The notes under the pieces are model-generated. The model was not told where the DNA came from and made no database searches. It saw nothing but the letters and a program-made list of their open reading frames with translations. From JBMNCR01 sp049366695 (lineage in GTDB: Bacteria; Bacillota; Clostridia; Eubacteriales; Alkalibacteraceae), in contig JBMNCR010000029.1 of NCBI GenBank assembly GCA_049366695.1, positions 1-48,088 of the forward strand: a stretch of 48,088 bases of DNA. Reading direction: 5' to 3'. Of the stretch, positions 8,136 to 16,748 are shown in pieces. The stretch's first letter is position 1. Every line of letters starts with the position of its first letter. Both the position numbers and the translations under genes were made by a program.

Positions 8136-8177
8136 AATGGCGTTATTCAATATCAAATTTGAATAACGCCATTTTTT
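8136..8177 (+). terminator. nif leader hairpin 2, terminator/attenuator before nifH
   Basis: Perfect 15-bp stem between AATGGCGTTATTCAA (8136-8150) and its complement (8159-8173), an 8-nt loop, then a T-rich tail. It lies only about 25 nt upstream of nifH, so if it acted constitutively nifH could not be made. It therefore looks like a conditional attenuator. Confidence 0.8.
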
Positions 8178-8200
8178 ATAAAAAAGAAAGGATGAGTAAT

Positions 8201-9019
8201 ATGAGACAAATAGCTATTTATGGTAAAGGTGGAATTGGTAAATCAACTACAACACAAAATTTAACTGCAGCTTTAGGTGAAATGGGTAAAAAAATTATGA
8301 TAGTTGGATGTGATCCAAAAGCAGATTCAACTAGATTAATACTTCATGGGTTAGCTCAAAAAACTGTACTTGAAACCTTGAGAGAAGAGGGAGAGGATAT
8401 TGAATTAGATGATGTATTAAAAGATGGATTTAAAGGGATTAAATGTGTAGAATCTGGTGGTCCTGAACCAGGAGTAGGTTGTGCAGGAAGAGGAATTATC
8501 ACATCTATAAATCTACTAGAACAATTGGGAGCATATACTTCGGATTTGGATTATGTGTTTTATGATGTATTAGGTGATGTAGTTTGTGGAGGATTTGCAA
8601 TGCCTATTAGAGAAGGAAAAGCAGAAGAAATTTATATTGTAGCAAGTGGAGAAATGATGGCAATGTATGCTGCAAACAATATTAGTAAAGGGGTACAAAA
8701 ATACGCCAATACAGGTGGTACAAAACTTGGAGGTATTATTTGCAATAGTAGAAAAGTAGACAATGAATTAGAAATGTTGCAAGTTTTTGCAAAAGAACTG
8801 GGAACTCAATTAATACACTTTGTACCAAGGGACAATGTAGTACAAAGAGCAGAAATAAATAAGAAAACTGTTATTGATTACGATCCAAAAGATCCACAAG
8901 CTAACGAATATAGAACATTAGCCAATAATATTCAAGATAATGATATGTTTGTAGTACCTAAACCAATGACCCAAGATAGATTAGAAGAAATATTAATGGA
9001 ATTTGGATTTATGGGATAA
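8201..9019 (+). CDS. nifH: Nitrogenase iron protein NifH
   Basis: 272-residue dinitrogenase reductase: an ATP-dependent electron donor to NifDK that carries a [4Fe-4S] cluster between two subunits. P-loop GKGGIGKS (8-15). The cluster ligands are C94 (in GCAGRGI) and C129 (in DVVCGGFAMP). R97 is the position ADP-ribosylated by DraT in some diazotrophs. ATG 8201 has AAAGGA 8 nt upstream and gives the usual MRQIAIYGKGG; an upstream ATG extension lies inside the leader hairpin and is rejected. First gene of the nif operon; a leader with two terminator-like hairpins precedes it. Confidence 0.99.
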   Translation: MRQIAIYGKGGIGKSTTTQNLTAALGEMGKKIMIVGCDPKADSTRLILHGLAQKTVLETLREEGEDIELDDVLKDGFKGIKCVESGGPEPGVGCAGRGIITSINLLEQLGAYTSDLDYVFYDVLGDVVCGGFAMPIREGKAEEIYIVASGEMMAMYAANNISKGVQKYANTGGTKLGGIICNSRKVDNELEMLQVFAKELGTQLIHFVPRDNVVQRAEINKKTVIDYDPKDPQANEYRTLANNIQDNDMFVVPKPMTQDRLEEILMEFGFMG

Positions 9020-9024
9020 TCGCA

Positions 9025-9078
9025 GAAAAGTGTAAAATACACTTTTCCACAATTATTTGTAGGCTGCAACCTACAAAT
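9025..9078 (+). other. Two stem-loops in the nifH-nifI1 spacer
   Basis: Stem 1: a perfect 10-bp stem (9025-9034 / 9038-9047) with AAA loop. Stem 2: a perfect 9-bp stem (9055-9063 / 9070-9078) with loop CTGCAA. Neither has a strong T run, so they are more likely mRNA-stability or processing structures, or partial terminators, that keep nifH more abundant than nifDK. The rest of the 213-nt spacer is AT-rich. Confidence 0.6.
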
Positions 9079-9232
9079 ATATTTTATCAAATAAATAATT
9101 TAGAATCAATGGAATATAAAGTATTCAGATTAGTAGTAGAAGTATTTGAATTAACGTAGTATTTCTATAATCATAAAAATAGATAAATTTAATTATAAAT
9201 TTCGATATACAAGATTAGAAAGGAGTTTTTTT

Positions 9233-9556
9233 ATGAAAATGATAAGAGCTATTGTTAGGCCTGAAAAGGTTTCGATTGTATTAGACGAATTATTAGATGC
9301 TGGGTTTCCAGCAGTTACTAAGATGGACGTTGTTGGTAGAGGTAAACAACGTGGTATAAAAGTTGGTAATGTGTATTATGATGAGATACAAAAAGAGATG
9401 ATTATGTTAGTTGTTGAAGATGAAGATAAAGAAGATGTTATAAAAATAATAAGTAAAAATGCAAAAACCGGAGAAGGTACATACGGAGATGGGAAAATTT
9501 TTGTAAATACAGTTGAAGATGTTTATACAATAAGTAGTGGTGCAAATGAACTGTAA
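9233..9556 (+). CDS. nifI1: PII-like nitrogenase regulator NifI1
   Basis: 107-residue GlnB/PII-like protein starting MKMIRAIVRPEKV, with the T-loop region GRGKQRGIKVGNVYYDE and C-terminal TGEGTYGDGKIFV. In methanogens NifI1 and NifI2 form a complex that binds NifDK and switches nitrogenase off after ammonium addition, reversed by 2-oxoglutarate. The position between nifH and nifD is typical of this type. AAGGAG precedes the ATG; nifI2 follows 13 nt later. Confidence 0.96.
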   Translation: MKMIRAIVRPEKVSIVLDELLDAGFPAVTKMDVVGRGKQRGIKVGNVYYDEIQKEMIMLVVEDEDKEDVIKIISKNAKTGEGTYGDGKIFVNTVEDVYTISSGANEL

Positions 9557-9569
9557 AGGAGTTTTATAA

Positions 9570-9953
9570 ATGAAAGAAATAATAGCGGTAATAAGAATGA
9601 ATAAAATGAATGAAACAAAAAATGCCTTATCAGAGGCTGGCTTCCCATCTATGTTATGTAAGAAAGTCAACGGGCGTGGAAAAAAAATGTTTAATGCCGA
9701 TATACTTGAAGAATTGATAGAAGGCAAAGATGTCGGGTCTCCACAAGTATTAGAGACTATAACTGAAAAAGGAAGACTGATTGCTAAAAGATTTTTAACT
9801 ATTGTTTCAATAGATGAAAATGTAAAAAAAATAGTAGATATTATTATGGAAGTGAACCAAACAGGTAATATGGGAGATGGAAAAATATTTATTTGTCCTG
9901 TAGATGAAGTAATTCGTGTTAGAACAGGTGAAATAGGAGCAGATGCATTATAG
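9570..9953 (+). CDS. nifI2: PII-like nitrogenase regulator NifI2
   Basis: 127-residue PII-like protein paired with NifI1. It starts MKEIIAVIRMNKM and has the NifI2-type GRGKKMF T-loop start, a longer insert (about 45-75) and the C-terminal TGNMGDGKIFICPV. Together with NifI1 it should carry out the fast post-translational switch-off of nitrogenase. Ribosome site AAAGGAG; nifD starts 20 nt downstream. Confidence 0.96.
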   Translation: MKEIIAVIRMNKMNETKNALSEAGFPSMLCKKVNGRGKKMFNADILEELIEGKDVGSPQVLETITEKGRLIAKRFLTIVSIDENVKKIVDIIMEVNQTGNMGDGKIFICPVDEVIRVRTGEIGADAL

Positions 9954-9973
9954 GCAGGAAGGAGAGATATTAA

Positions 9974-11596
9974 ATGGATGATGTAAATAGAGTAGTCGAT
10001 AAAATAACTGACAAATATCCGGCAAAAGTTATGAAAAATAGAAAAGATCATATTTTAATAAAGGGTAATGAAGGGAAAGAAGAAATATCTGCAAATACCA
10101 GGACAGTTCCAGGAATCATTACCAATAGAGGATGTGCATATGCTGGATGTAAAGGTGTAGTAATAGGTCCTATTATTGATATGGTTCACATTACTCATGG
10201 TCCTGTAGGTTGTGCTTATTATACCTGGGGGACAAGGAGAAATAAAGGAAAAACAAGAGAAGGTGGAAAGAACTTTCTAGCATATTCTTTTACCACAGAT
10301 ATGCAAGAGAGTGATATTGTTTTTGGTGGAGATAAAAAATTAATGCAAGCAATAAAAGAAGCAGTTGAAATATTTAATCCTAAGGCTATATCCATCGCTG
10401 CCACATGTCCTGTTGGTTTAATTGGAGATGATATCCACGCAGTAGCTAAAGCTGCGCAAGATGAGTTTGGCGTTCCTGTATTGGCATTTAGTTGTGAAGG
10501 ATATAAAGGAGTTAGTCAATCGGCAGGACATCATATTGCTAATAATAAATTGATGCAAGATGTTGTAGGAAAAATTGATATACCTGAAGAAGAAAAGAAA
10601 CAACATACCATAAATATTTTAGGAGAATATAATATTGGTGGTGACGAATGGGAAATAAAAAGGGTTCTAAATAAAGTAGGTTACACTGTTAATACTACAA
10701 TGACAGGAAATTCAGAGTATGAGGATATTGCAAAAGCTCATAATGCTGATTTAAACTTGATTCAGTGTCATAGATCAATAAATTATATTGCAGAAATGAT
10801 TGAGATTAAATACGGTTTGCCATGGATGAAAGTAAACTTTATTGGTATTGAAAACATAAGTAATACACTAAGAAATATGGCAAAGTACTTTGATGAAGAG
10901 GAATTGACAAAGAGAACTGAAGAAGTTATTGCGGAAGAAACTGAATCAATTAAAGATGAAATAAAACACTTTAAAAGTATGTGTGAAGGAAAAACTGCAA
11001 TGTTGTATGTTGGAGGATCAAGAGCTCATCATTACCAAGGATTATTGAAAGAGATAGGTATGGATACTATATTAGCAGGTTATGAGTTTGGACATCGTGA
11101 TGATTATGAAGGAAGGGATGTTATACCATACATAAAATTAGATGCAGACACAAGAAATATTGAAGAAATTTCTGTTGAAAAAGATGAGAGAAAGTTTAAA
11201 TTAAGAATGCCAGCAGAAAAATTAGAAGAATTGAAAAAAGAAATTCCTTTAAATAACTATCCTGGAATGATTACCGAGATGAAAGATAACACCATTGTCA
11301 TTGATGATTTAAATCATTTTGAAACAGAAATGGTTGTAAAAGCTCTAAAACCAGCATTCTTTGGTTCAGGTATTAAGGATAAGTATATTATACAAAAAAT
11401 GGGAGTTTACTCAAAACAAATGCATTCTTACGATTATGCAGGACCCTATGCAGGCTATAGAGGGGCAGTAAATTTTGCAAAAGACACTGCAGCTGGTATT
11501 CATACACCTGCATGGAGCTATACTATTCCACCTTGGAAAAAAGAACCCATACTAAAAGGTAAAATTCAGATAGAGGGAGTTGAGGAAGTATGTTAG
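9974..11596 (+). CDS. nifD: Nitrogenase MoFe protein alpha chain NifD
   Basis: 540-residue catalytic subunit. P-cluster ligands C54, C80 and C145 and FeMo-cofactor ligands C265 (in IQCHRSINY) and H484 (in MHSYDYAGPY) are all present, together with Q182 and H186 around the cofactor (SQSAGHHIAN). The extra segment around residues 385-435 corresponds to the insertion known from Clostridium pasteurianum NifD, so this is a Mo-nitrogenase of that subgroup and not a Vnf or Anf enzyme. It overlaps nifK by 7 nt, implying coupled translation. Confidence 0.99.
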   Translation: MDDVNRVVDKITDKYPAKVMKNRKDHILIKGNEGKEEISANTRTVPGIITNRGCAYAGCKGVVIGPIIDMVHITHGPVGCAYYTWGTRRNKGKTREGGKNFLAYSFTTDMQESDIVFGGDKKLMQAIKEAVEIFNPKAISIAATCPVGLIGDDIHAVAKAAQDEFGVPVLAFSCEGYKGVSQSAGHHIANNKLMQDVVGKIDIPEEEKKQHTINILGEYNIGGDEWEIKRVLNKVGYTVNTTMTGNSEYEDIAKAHNADLNLIQCHRSINYIAEMIEIKYGLPWMKVNFIGIENISNTLRNMAKYFDEEELTKRTEEVIAEETESIKDEIKHFKSMCEGKTAMLYVGGSRAHHYQGLLKEIGMDTILAGYEFGHRDDYEGRDVIPYIKLDADTRNIEEISVEKDERKFKLRMPAEKLEELKKEIPLNNYPGMITEMKDNTIVIDDLNHFETEMVVKALKPAFFGSGIKDKYIIQKMGVYSKQMHSYDYAGPYAGYRGAVNFAKDTAAGIHTPAWSYTIPPWKKEPILKGKIQIEGVEEVC

Positions 11597-12957
11597 ATAA
11601 TACACCAAAAGAAATTAAAGAAAGAAAATCATTAGTTGTAAATCCAGCTAAGACATGTCAGCCTATTGGAGCTATGTATGCTGCATTAGGAATACATGGG
11701 TGTCTTCCCCATAGCCACGGCTCTCAAGGATGTTGTGCTTTCCATAGAATGCACCTAACAAGACATTATCGTGATCCAATTGTAGCATCTACAAGTTCAT
11801 TTACTGAAGGAGCTTGTGTATTTGGAGGAAAATCAAATCTAAAAAAAGGGATTGAAACAGTATTTAAAGTATATGATCCAGATGTTATCGCAGTAAGTAC
11901 CACGTGTTTATCAGAAACAATTGGTGATGATTTGAATGATATCATATTATCAACAAAAATCCCTGAAGGGAAAACAGTAATTTATGCTAATACGCCAAGC
12001 TATCAAGGTTCTCATGTAACAGGTTTTTCTAATATGACCAAAGCTATGGTTACTCATTTAGCAAACGAAAATAAAATAATAGAGAATGGTAAGTTGTCGA
12101 TCATTCCTGGTTATGTAGAACCCAGCGATATGTCAGAAATAAAAAGAATTCTTAAACTATTAAATATACCATTTATCATGTTTCCAGATACTAGCGGGGT
12201 TGTAAATACTCCTAATACAGGAAAATATGAAATGTATCCAGATGGTGGAGTTACAATAGAAGAATTAAAAGATCTTGGAAATTGCGAAGCTACTGTAGCA
12301 ATGGGTAAATTTGCTTCTGAGGCTGCTGCTTACGAGTTAGAAAAAAAATGTGATGTGGAAGCAAATATTATAAAAGTTCCTATCGGTATAAAAGCAACGG
12401 ATGAAATGATTATGAAATTTTTAGAAATAACAGGTAAGGAAGTTCCAAAGGAGCTTGAATATGAAAGAGGACAATTAGTTGATTTAATGGTGGATATACA
12501 TAATCATTATCATGGAAAAAAAATAGCAATATTTGGTGATCCGGATATAGTGATAGCAATGACGGAATTTGCAATTAGCTTAGGTTTAATTCCAAAATAT
12601 GTTTTAACAGGAACACCTGGAGCAGCTTTTGAAAAAGAAGTAGTCGAGATACTTGAATTAGCTGGAATAGAAGATTATAAAGTAAAAGGTGCGGGAGATT
12701 TAATGGAACTACATCAATGGATAAAAAATGGTCCTGTAGATATGATTATTGGTAATACTTATGGTAAGTATATTGCCAGAGCTGAAAATATCCCTTTAGT
12801 TAGGTTAGGCTTTCCAATACTTGATAGGGTAGGACATGGATTTTTTACAACCGTAGGTTACAAAGGTGCTATGAGAATCATCGAAAAAATAAGTACAGCT
12901 TTCCTAGATAAATATGATAGAGAATGTGCAGAAGAAGATTTTGAATTAGTAATGTAG
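11590..12957 (+). CDS. nifK: Nitrogenase MoFe protein beta chain NifK
   Basis: 455-residue beta subunit. It lacks the roughly 50-residue N-terminal extension of proteobacterial NifK, as in Clostridium pasteurianum, which complements the longer NifD. P-cluster ligands C23, C48 and C106 have the canonical spacing (25 and 58). GSQGCCAFHRMHL and TPSYQGSHVTGF are typical. The ATG lies inside the last codons of nifD. A strong terminator follows, ending the nifH-I1-I2-D-K unit. Confidence 0.99.
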   Translation: MLDNTPKEIKERKSLVVNPAKTCQPIGAMYAALGIHGCLPHSHGSQGCCAFHRMHLTRHYRDPIVASTSSFTEGACVFGGKSNLKKGIETVFKVYDPDVIAVSTTCLSETIGDDLNDIILSTKIPEGKTVIYANTPSYQGSHVTGFSNMTKAMVTHLANENKIIENGKLSIIPGYVEPSDMSEIKRILKLLNIPFIMFPDTSGVVNTPNTGKYEMYPDGGVTIEELKDLGNCEATVAMGKFASEAAAYELEKKCDVEANIIKVPIGIKATDEMIMKFLEITGKEVPKELEYERGQLVDLMVDIHNHYHGKKIAIFGDPDIVIAMTEFAISLGLIPKYVLTGTPGAAFEKEVVEILELAGIEDYKVKGAGDLMELHQWIKNGPVDMIIGNTYGKYIARAENIPLVRLGFPILDRVGHGFFTTVGYKGAMRIIEKISTAFLDKYDRECAEEDFELVM

Positions 12958-12967
12958 TATTAAATTT

Positions 12968-13030
12968 AGAAGTAAATAATTTTAGCGAAGATGCATTTTC
13001 ATTTTACGCGAATTATTTACTTCTTTTTTA
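12968..13030 (+). terminator. Terminator between nifK and nifE
   Basis: Perfect 14-bp stem AGAAGTAAATAATT (12968-12981) with its complement at 13011-13024, a 29-nt loop, then six T. It starts 10 nt after the nifK stop. I see no strong promoter in the 66 bp before nifE, so read-through may supply nifE onwards at a lower level. Confidence 0.8.
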
Positions 13031-13096
13031 TTTTGAAAGTATTAAATGAGGTAAAAAAAGTCATATGTGATTTTAAATTAATAAGGAGGTCTTTGA

Positions 13097-14452
13097 ATGA
13101 AATCAGTTGAAGCATTTACACTTGAAGAGAGAAAAAATCATATTGTTGTAAACAAAAAAAATAAAGATCAAGGAATCAAATGCGATCAGCACAGTATTTC
13201 TGGTGCAGTAAGTCAAAGAGCTTGTGTATATTGTGGAGCTAGGGTGGTATTAAACCCAATTACTGATGCCGTTCATATAGTTCACGGACCAATAGGTTGC
13301 TCTAGTTATACATGGGATATAAGAGGAAGCCTTAGCAGTGAATCAGAAATGTTTCGTAATAGTTTTTCGACTGATCTTCAAGAAAAAGATATTATTTTTG
13401 GAGGAGAAAAAAAATTATCCGCCGCTATTGATGAAATAATGGAACAAACCTCTCCCAAGGCAATCTTTGTATATTCTACATGCGTTGTTGGTGTTATCGG
13501 AGATGATTTAGAAGCAGTATGTAATCAAGCACAAGAAAAATATAATATACGTGTTATTCCAGTTCAATCATCGGGTTTTGCAGGTAGTAAAAAAGACGGA
13601 TATAAAGCTGCATGTAATGCGATTATTGATTTAATGGAAGATGATTCATACAAAGTAGAAATTAAAGATAAAAGAGCTTTTAATTATTTAGGAGATTTCA
13701 ATCTAGCAGGTGAAATATGGATTTTAAATAATTATTTCAAAGAGATTGGTATAAAGCTTATTACAGGAGTGACCGGAGATGCTACTATAGAAAAACTGAA
13801 ACATGCTCAGAATGCTTCTTTTAATATTGTACAATGTGCTGGTTCCAGTATTTATCTTGCTGAAATGATGAAAGATAAATTTAATATACCTTACGAAAGG
13901 GTAAGTTTCTTTGGTTTAGAAGATATTTCAAATTCTTTAAGAATGATAGCTAGACTAACTGGTGACGAAGATGTACAAAAAAAAGCTGAGGTATTTATAG
14001 AATATAAACTAGAAAAAATTAGAGAAATGATACATTGTTATAAAGAAAGATGTAAAGGAAAAAAAGTGGCAATATACGTTGGAGGTGGATTTAAAGCCAT
14101 TTCATTAATAAAACAGTTTAATGAATTGGGTATGAAAACTGTAATGGTTGGAACTCAAACTGGAAGAAAAGAAGAATATGTCAAAATTAAAGAATTGTCA
14201 GATGAAGGTACTGTAATTTTAGATGATACTAATCCAACAGAACTAGAAAAATTTATGAAAGAAAAAAGTGCAGATTTACTAGTAGGAGGAGTAAAAGAAA
14301 GACCCTTAGCTTATAAATTGGGGGTTGCTTTTATAGACCACAATCATGAAAGAAAACATCCTCTTGCAGGGTACGAAGGAGCAGTCAATTTTGCAAAAGA
14401 AGTAGATTTAACTGTAAATAGTCCAGTGTGGAAATTTGTGAAGAGAGGGTGA
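13097..14452 (+). CDS. nifE: FeMo-cofactor scaffold protein NifE
   Basis: 451-residue homologue of NifD that, with NifN, forms the scaffold on which the NifB cofactor is matured. Conserved cysteines lie in SQRACVYCGARVVLNP, HGPIGCSSYTWD and YSTCVVGVIGDD, and the segment GSSIYLAEMM replaces the NifD cofactor-cysteine segment, as expected for NifE. AAGGAGG ribosome site. Ends 4 nt before nifN. Confidence 0.97.
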   Translation: MKSVEAFTLEERKNHIVVNKKNKDQGIKCDQHSISGAVSQRACVYCGARVVLNPITDAVHIVHGPIGCSSYTWDIRGSLSSESEMFRNSFSTDLQEKDIIFGGEKKLSAAIDEIMEQTSPKAIFVYSTCVVGVIGDDLEAVCNQAQEKYNIRVIPVQSSGFAGSKKDGYKAACNAIIDLMEDDSYKVEIKDKRAFNYLGDFNLAGEIWILNNYFKEIGIKLITGVTGDATIEKLKHAQNASFNIVQCAGSSIYLAEMMKDKFNIPYERVSFFGLEDISNSLRMIARLTGDEDVQKKAEVFIEYKLEKIREMIHCYKERCKGKKVAIYVGGGFKAISLIKQFNELGMKTVMVGTQTGRKEEYVKIKELSDEGTVILDDTNPTELEKFMKEKSADLLVGGVKERPLAYKLGVAFIDHNHERKHPLAGYEGAVNFAKEVDLTVNSPVWKFVKRG

Positions 14453-14456
14453 TTGT

Positions 14457-15830
14457 ATGAGTAATAAAAATTATGTGAATTTAGATGTTAATCCATGTAA
14501 AATGTGTATGCCTATGGGAGGAGCACTAGTATTTAAAGGTATCGAAAATAGTATGGTATTGATGCATGGATCTCAAGGCTGTAGTACTTATATAAGAAGA
14601 CATATCGCAACTCATTACAATGAACCAATAGATATTGCTTCTACATCTCTTAGTGAAAACGGGACAGTGTATGGAGGAAGTAAGAATTTAAAACATGGGA
14701 TTAAAAATATTATAAAACTATATAATCCTAAAAATATTGGAGTATTAACTACTTGTTTAGCAGAAACCATTGGTGAAGATATTAAAAGAATTATAGATGA
14801 GTTTAAGGAAAAACAAAATATTGATGATGTAGATATTATTCCCGTATCTACTCCAGGCTACGGAGCTTCTCATTTTGAAGGGTATTTTCATACTATTAAA
14901 AATATAGTTAAACATTATAATGCAGAAAAAGCTAGTTCTAATGATAGCATAAATGTAATAGTACCTGCTATTACTTCTGCTGATATTCGTGAGATTAAAA
15001 GAATACTTGAGTTATTTGAAATGTCGTATACCTTGATTCCAGATATATCAGATACCTTAGATGCACCGTATAAAGAAAAATACAGCAAGATTCCTGATGG
15101 GGGAACTAAAGTTGATGATATTAAAAAAATGTCTGGTGCCAAAGCTACAATAGAATTGTCTTTATTGATAGATGATAATTATAGTCCAGGTAAATATTTA
15201 GAAGAAGTACATGAAGTTCCTTTGTATTCTTGTCCTATACCGATAGGTATTACAAACGTTGATATTTTTATTGAAGTTTTAAGTAAAATTACAGGTCAAG
15301 ATATTCCTCAGGAACTAAAAAAAGAGCGTGGTAGGATGTTAGATGCAATGATAGATTCTCACAAATACAATGGATTAGGTAAAGCTGCCATATATGGAGA
15401 TCCAGAAATTGTATATGCTGTTACCTCTTTATGCAGTGAAAATGGGATTAATCCTTCAATAATAGCAACAGGTTCAAAAGCTAAGAAGATACAAAATCTA
15501 TTAGATATAAAAACATCAATTATTATACCAGATACAGATTTTGAAACTATTCATAAATATGTAAAGCTTGAAAAACCAAATTTATTAATTGGTAATTCTG
15601 ATGGTAAATTTATTAAAGAAAAGGAAGGAATCAATTTAATCAGAATTGGATTTCCGATACATGACAATATTGGGGCTCAAAGAAAACTGTACGTTGGATA
15701 CAATGGTAGCATGAGATTCTTAGATGATATTACTAATACTTTACTTGATTTGAAACACGATGGATATCGACAAAATATGTATGATAAATTTTACCTAAAT
15801 AACGGGGGTGACAAATATGCAAAATTGTAG
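14457..15830 (+). CDS. nifN: FeMo-cofactor scaffold protein NifN
   Basis: 457-residue NifK-like protein, partner of NifE. Cysteines occur in NPCKMCMPMGG, GSQGCSTYIRRH and TTCLAETIGED. The TPGYGASHFEGY and SDGKFIKEKEGINLIRIGFPIHD blocks match NifN/NifK architecture. GGTGAT lies 3 nt before the ATG. Its last 14 nt overlap nifB in a different frame; in Clostridium pasteurianum these two are one fused protein, NifN-B. Confidence 0.95.
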   Translation: MSNKNYVNLDVNPCKMCMPMGGALVFKGIENSMVLMHGSQGCSTYIRRHIATHYNEPIDIASTSLSENGTVYGGSKNLKHGIKNIIKLYNPKNIGVLTTCLAETIGEDIKRIIDEFKEKQNIDDVDIIPVSTPGYGASHFEGYFHTIKNIVKHYNAEKASSNDSINVIVPAITSADIREIKRILELFEMSYTLIPDISDTLDAPYKEKYSKIPDGGTKVDDIKKMSGAKATIELSLLIDDNYSPGKYLEEVHEVPLYSCPIPIGITNVDIFIEVLSKITGQDIPQELKKERGRMLDAMIDSHKYNGLGKAAIYGDPEIVYAVTSLCSENGINPSIIATGSKAKKIQNLLDIKTSIIIPDTDFETIHKYVKLEKPNLLIGNSDGKFIKEKEGINLIRIGFPIHDNIGAQRKLYVGYNGSMRFLDDITNTLLDLKHDGYRQNMYDKFYLNNGGDKYAKL

Positions 15831-16722
15831 AGGATGTAGCAGTGAAAACAGTACTAGACCATATTTAAAACCAGGATTATCTGCAGAAGTTATTGATAAA
15901 ACAATAAAACATCCTTGTTATAATAAAAATGCACATAATAATGCAAGGATTCATTTGCCAGTAGCGCCAAAGTGTAATATTCAATGTAAGTTTTGTAATA
16001 GAAAATACGATTGTCAAAATGAAAGTAGGCCTGGAGTCACAAGTAATCTTTTAACACCTCAAACTGCTTTAGAGAGATTTAATTACTATGATGAAAAAGT
16101 TGAGAACTTGACTGTTATGGGAATTGCTGGTCCAGGAGATGCGCTTGCAAACTTTGATAAAACAAGAGAAACTATTAAACTGATAAGGGAATCACATCCA
16201 GATGTAGCTATATGTTTATCTACAAATGGTTTATTGCTTCCTGAGTATGCACAAGAGTTAAAAGATTTAGGTGTTACTCATTTAACTGTAACTATTAATG
16301 CAGTAGACTCATCTATAGGAGAGAAAATATATGATTTTATTGAATATGAAGGGAAAATAATTCGGGGAAAAAAAGCAGCAGAAATATTATTGAGAAATCA
16401 ATTAAAAGGTATAGAGATGTTTAAAGATTCTGATGTAATGTGTAAAGTAAATATTGTTGCTATTAAGGGTGTTAATGATTTTTATATTAGAGATGTTGTT
16501 AATAAAGTAAAATCTTTAGGGGTAACATTGACTAATATTATGTCGCTAATACCTGTAAAAGGAACTGAATTTGAAAATCATGAACCTTTAAGTAAAGAAG
16601 AATTAACAAAATTGCGAAAAGATTGTGATAAATTAGTAACTCAAATGTTTCATTGTAAACAATGTAGAGCAGATGCAGTAGGGAAATTAAATAATGATTT
16701 ATCTCAAGATGTGACTGCATAA
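15817..16722 (+). CDS. nifB: Radical-SAM cofactor biosynthesis protein NifB
   Basis: 301-residue stand-alone NifB without the C-terminal NifX-like domain. It makes the carbide-containing [8Fe-9S-C] precursor of FeMo-cofactor. The radical-SAM motif CNIQCKFCNRKYDCQ, the N-terminal HPCYNKNAHNNARIHLPVAPKC region and the C-terminal CKQCRADAVGKL cysteines are all present. ATG 15817 has GGGTGAC 4-9 nt upstream; the in-frame GTG 15808 forms part of that ribosome site. It overlaps the 3' end of nifN by 14 nt. Confidence 0.98.
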   Translation: MQNCRGCSSENSTRPYLKPGLSAEVIDKTIKHPCYNKNAHNNARIHLPVAPKCNIQCKFCNRKYDCQNESRPGVTSNLLTPQTALERFNYYDEKVENLTVMGIAGPGDALANFDKTRETIKLIRESHPDVAICLSTNGLLLPEYAQELKDLGVTHLTVTINAVDSSIGEKIYDFIEYEGKIIRGKKAAEILLRNQLKGIEMFKDSDVMCKVNIVAIKGVNDFYIRDVVNKVKSLGVTLTNIMSLIPVKGTEFENHEPLSKEELTKLRKDCDKLVTQMFHCKQCRADAVGKLNNDLSQDVTA

Positions 16723-16748
16723 AAATAAAATAGAATGGAGAATTTCAT

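Noticed and set aside
8042..8177. ANTAR-type dual-hexaloop motif in the nif leader
   Set aside because: The two hairpins have 4- and 8-nt loops and lack the A1/G4 hexaloop signature, so an ANTAR substrate cannot be claimed.
9407..10051. 214-codon minus-strand ORF opposite nifI1/nifI2/nifD
   Set aside because: It is the antisense of three firmly identified nif genes and has no start signal; length is due to codon bias of the real genes.
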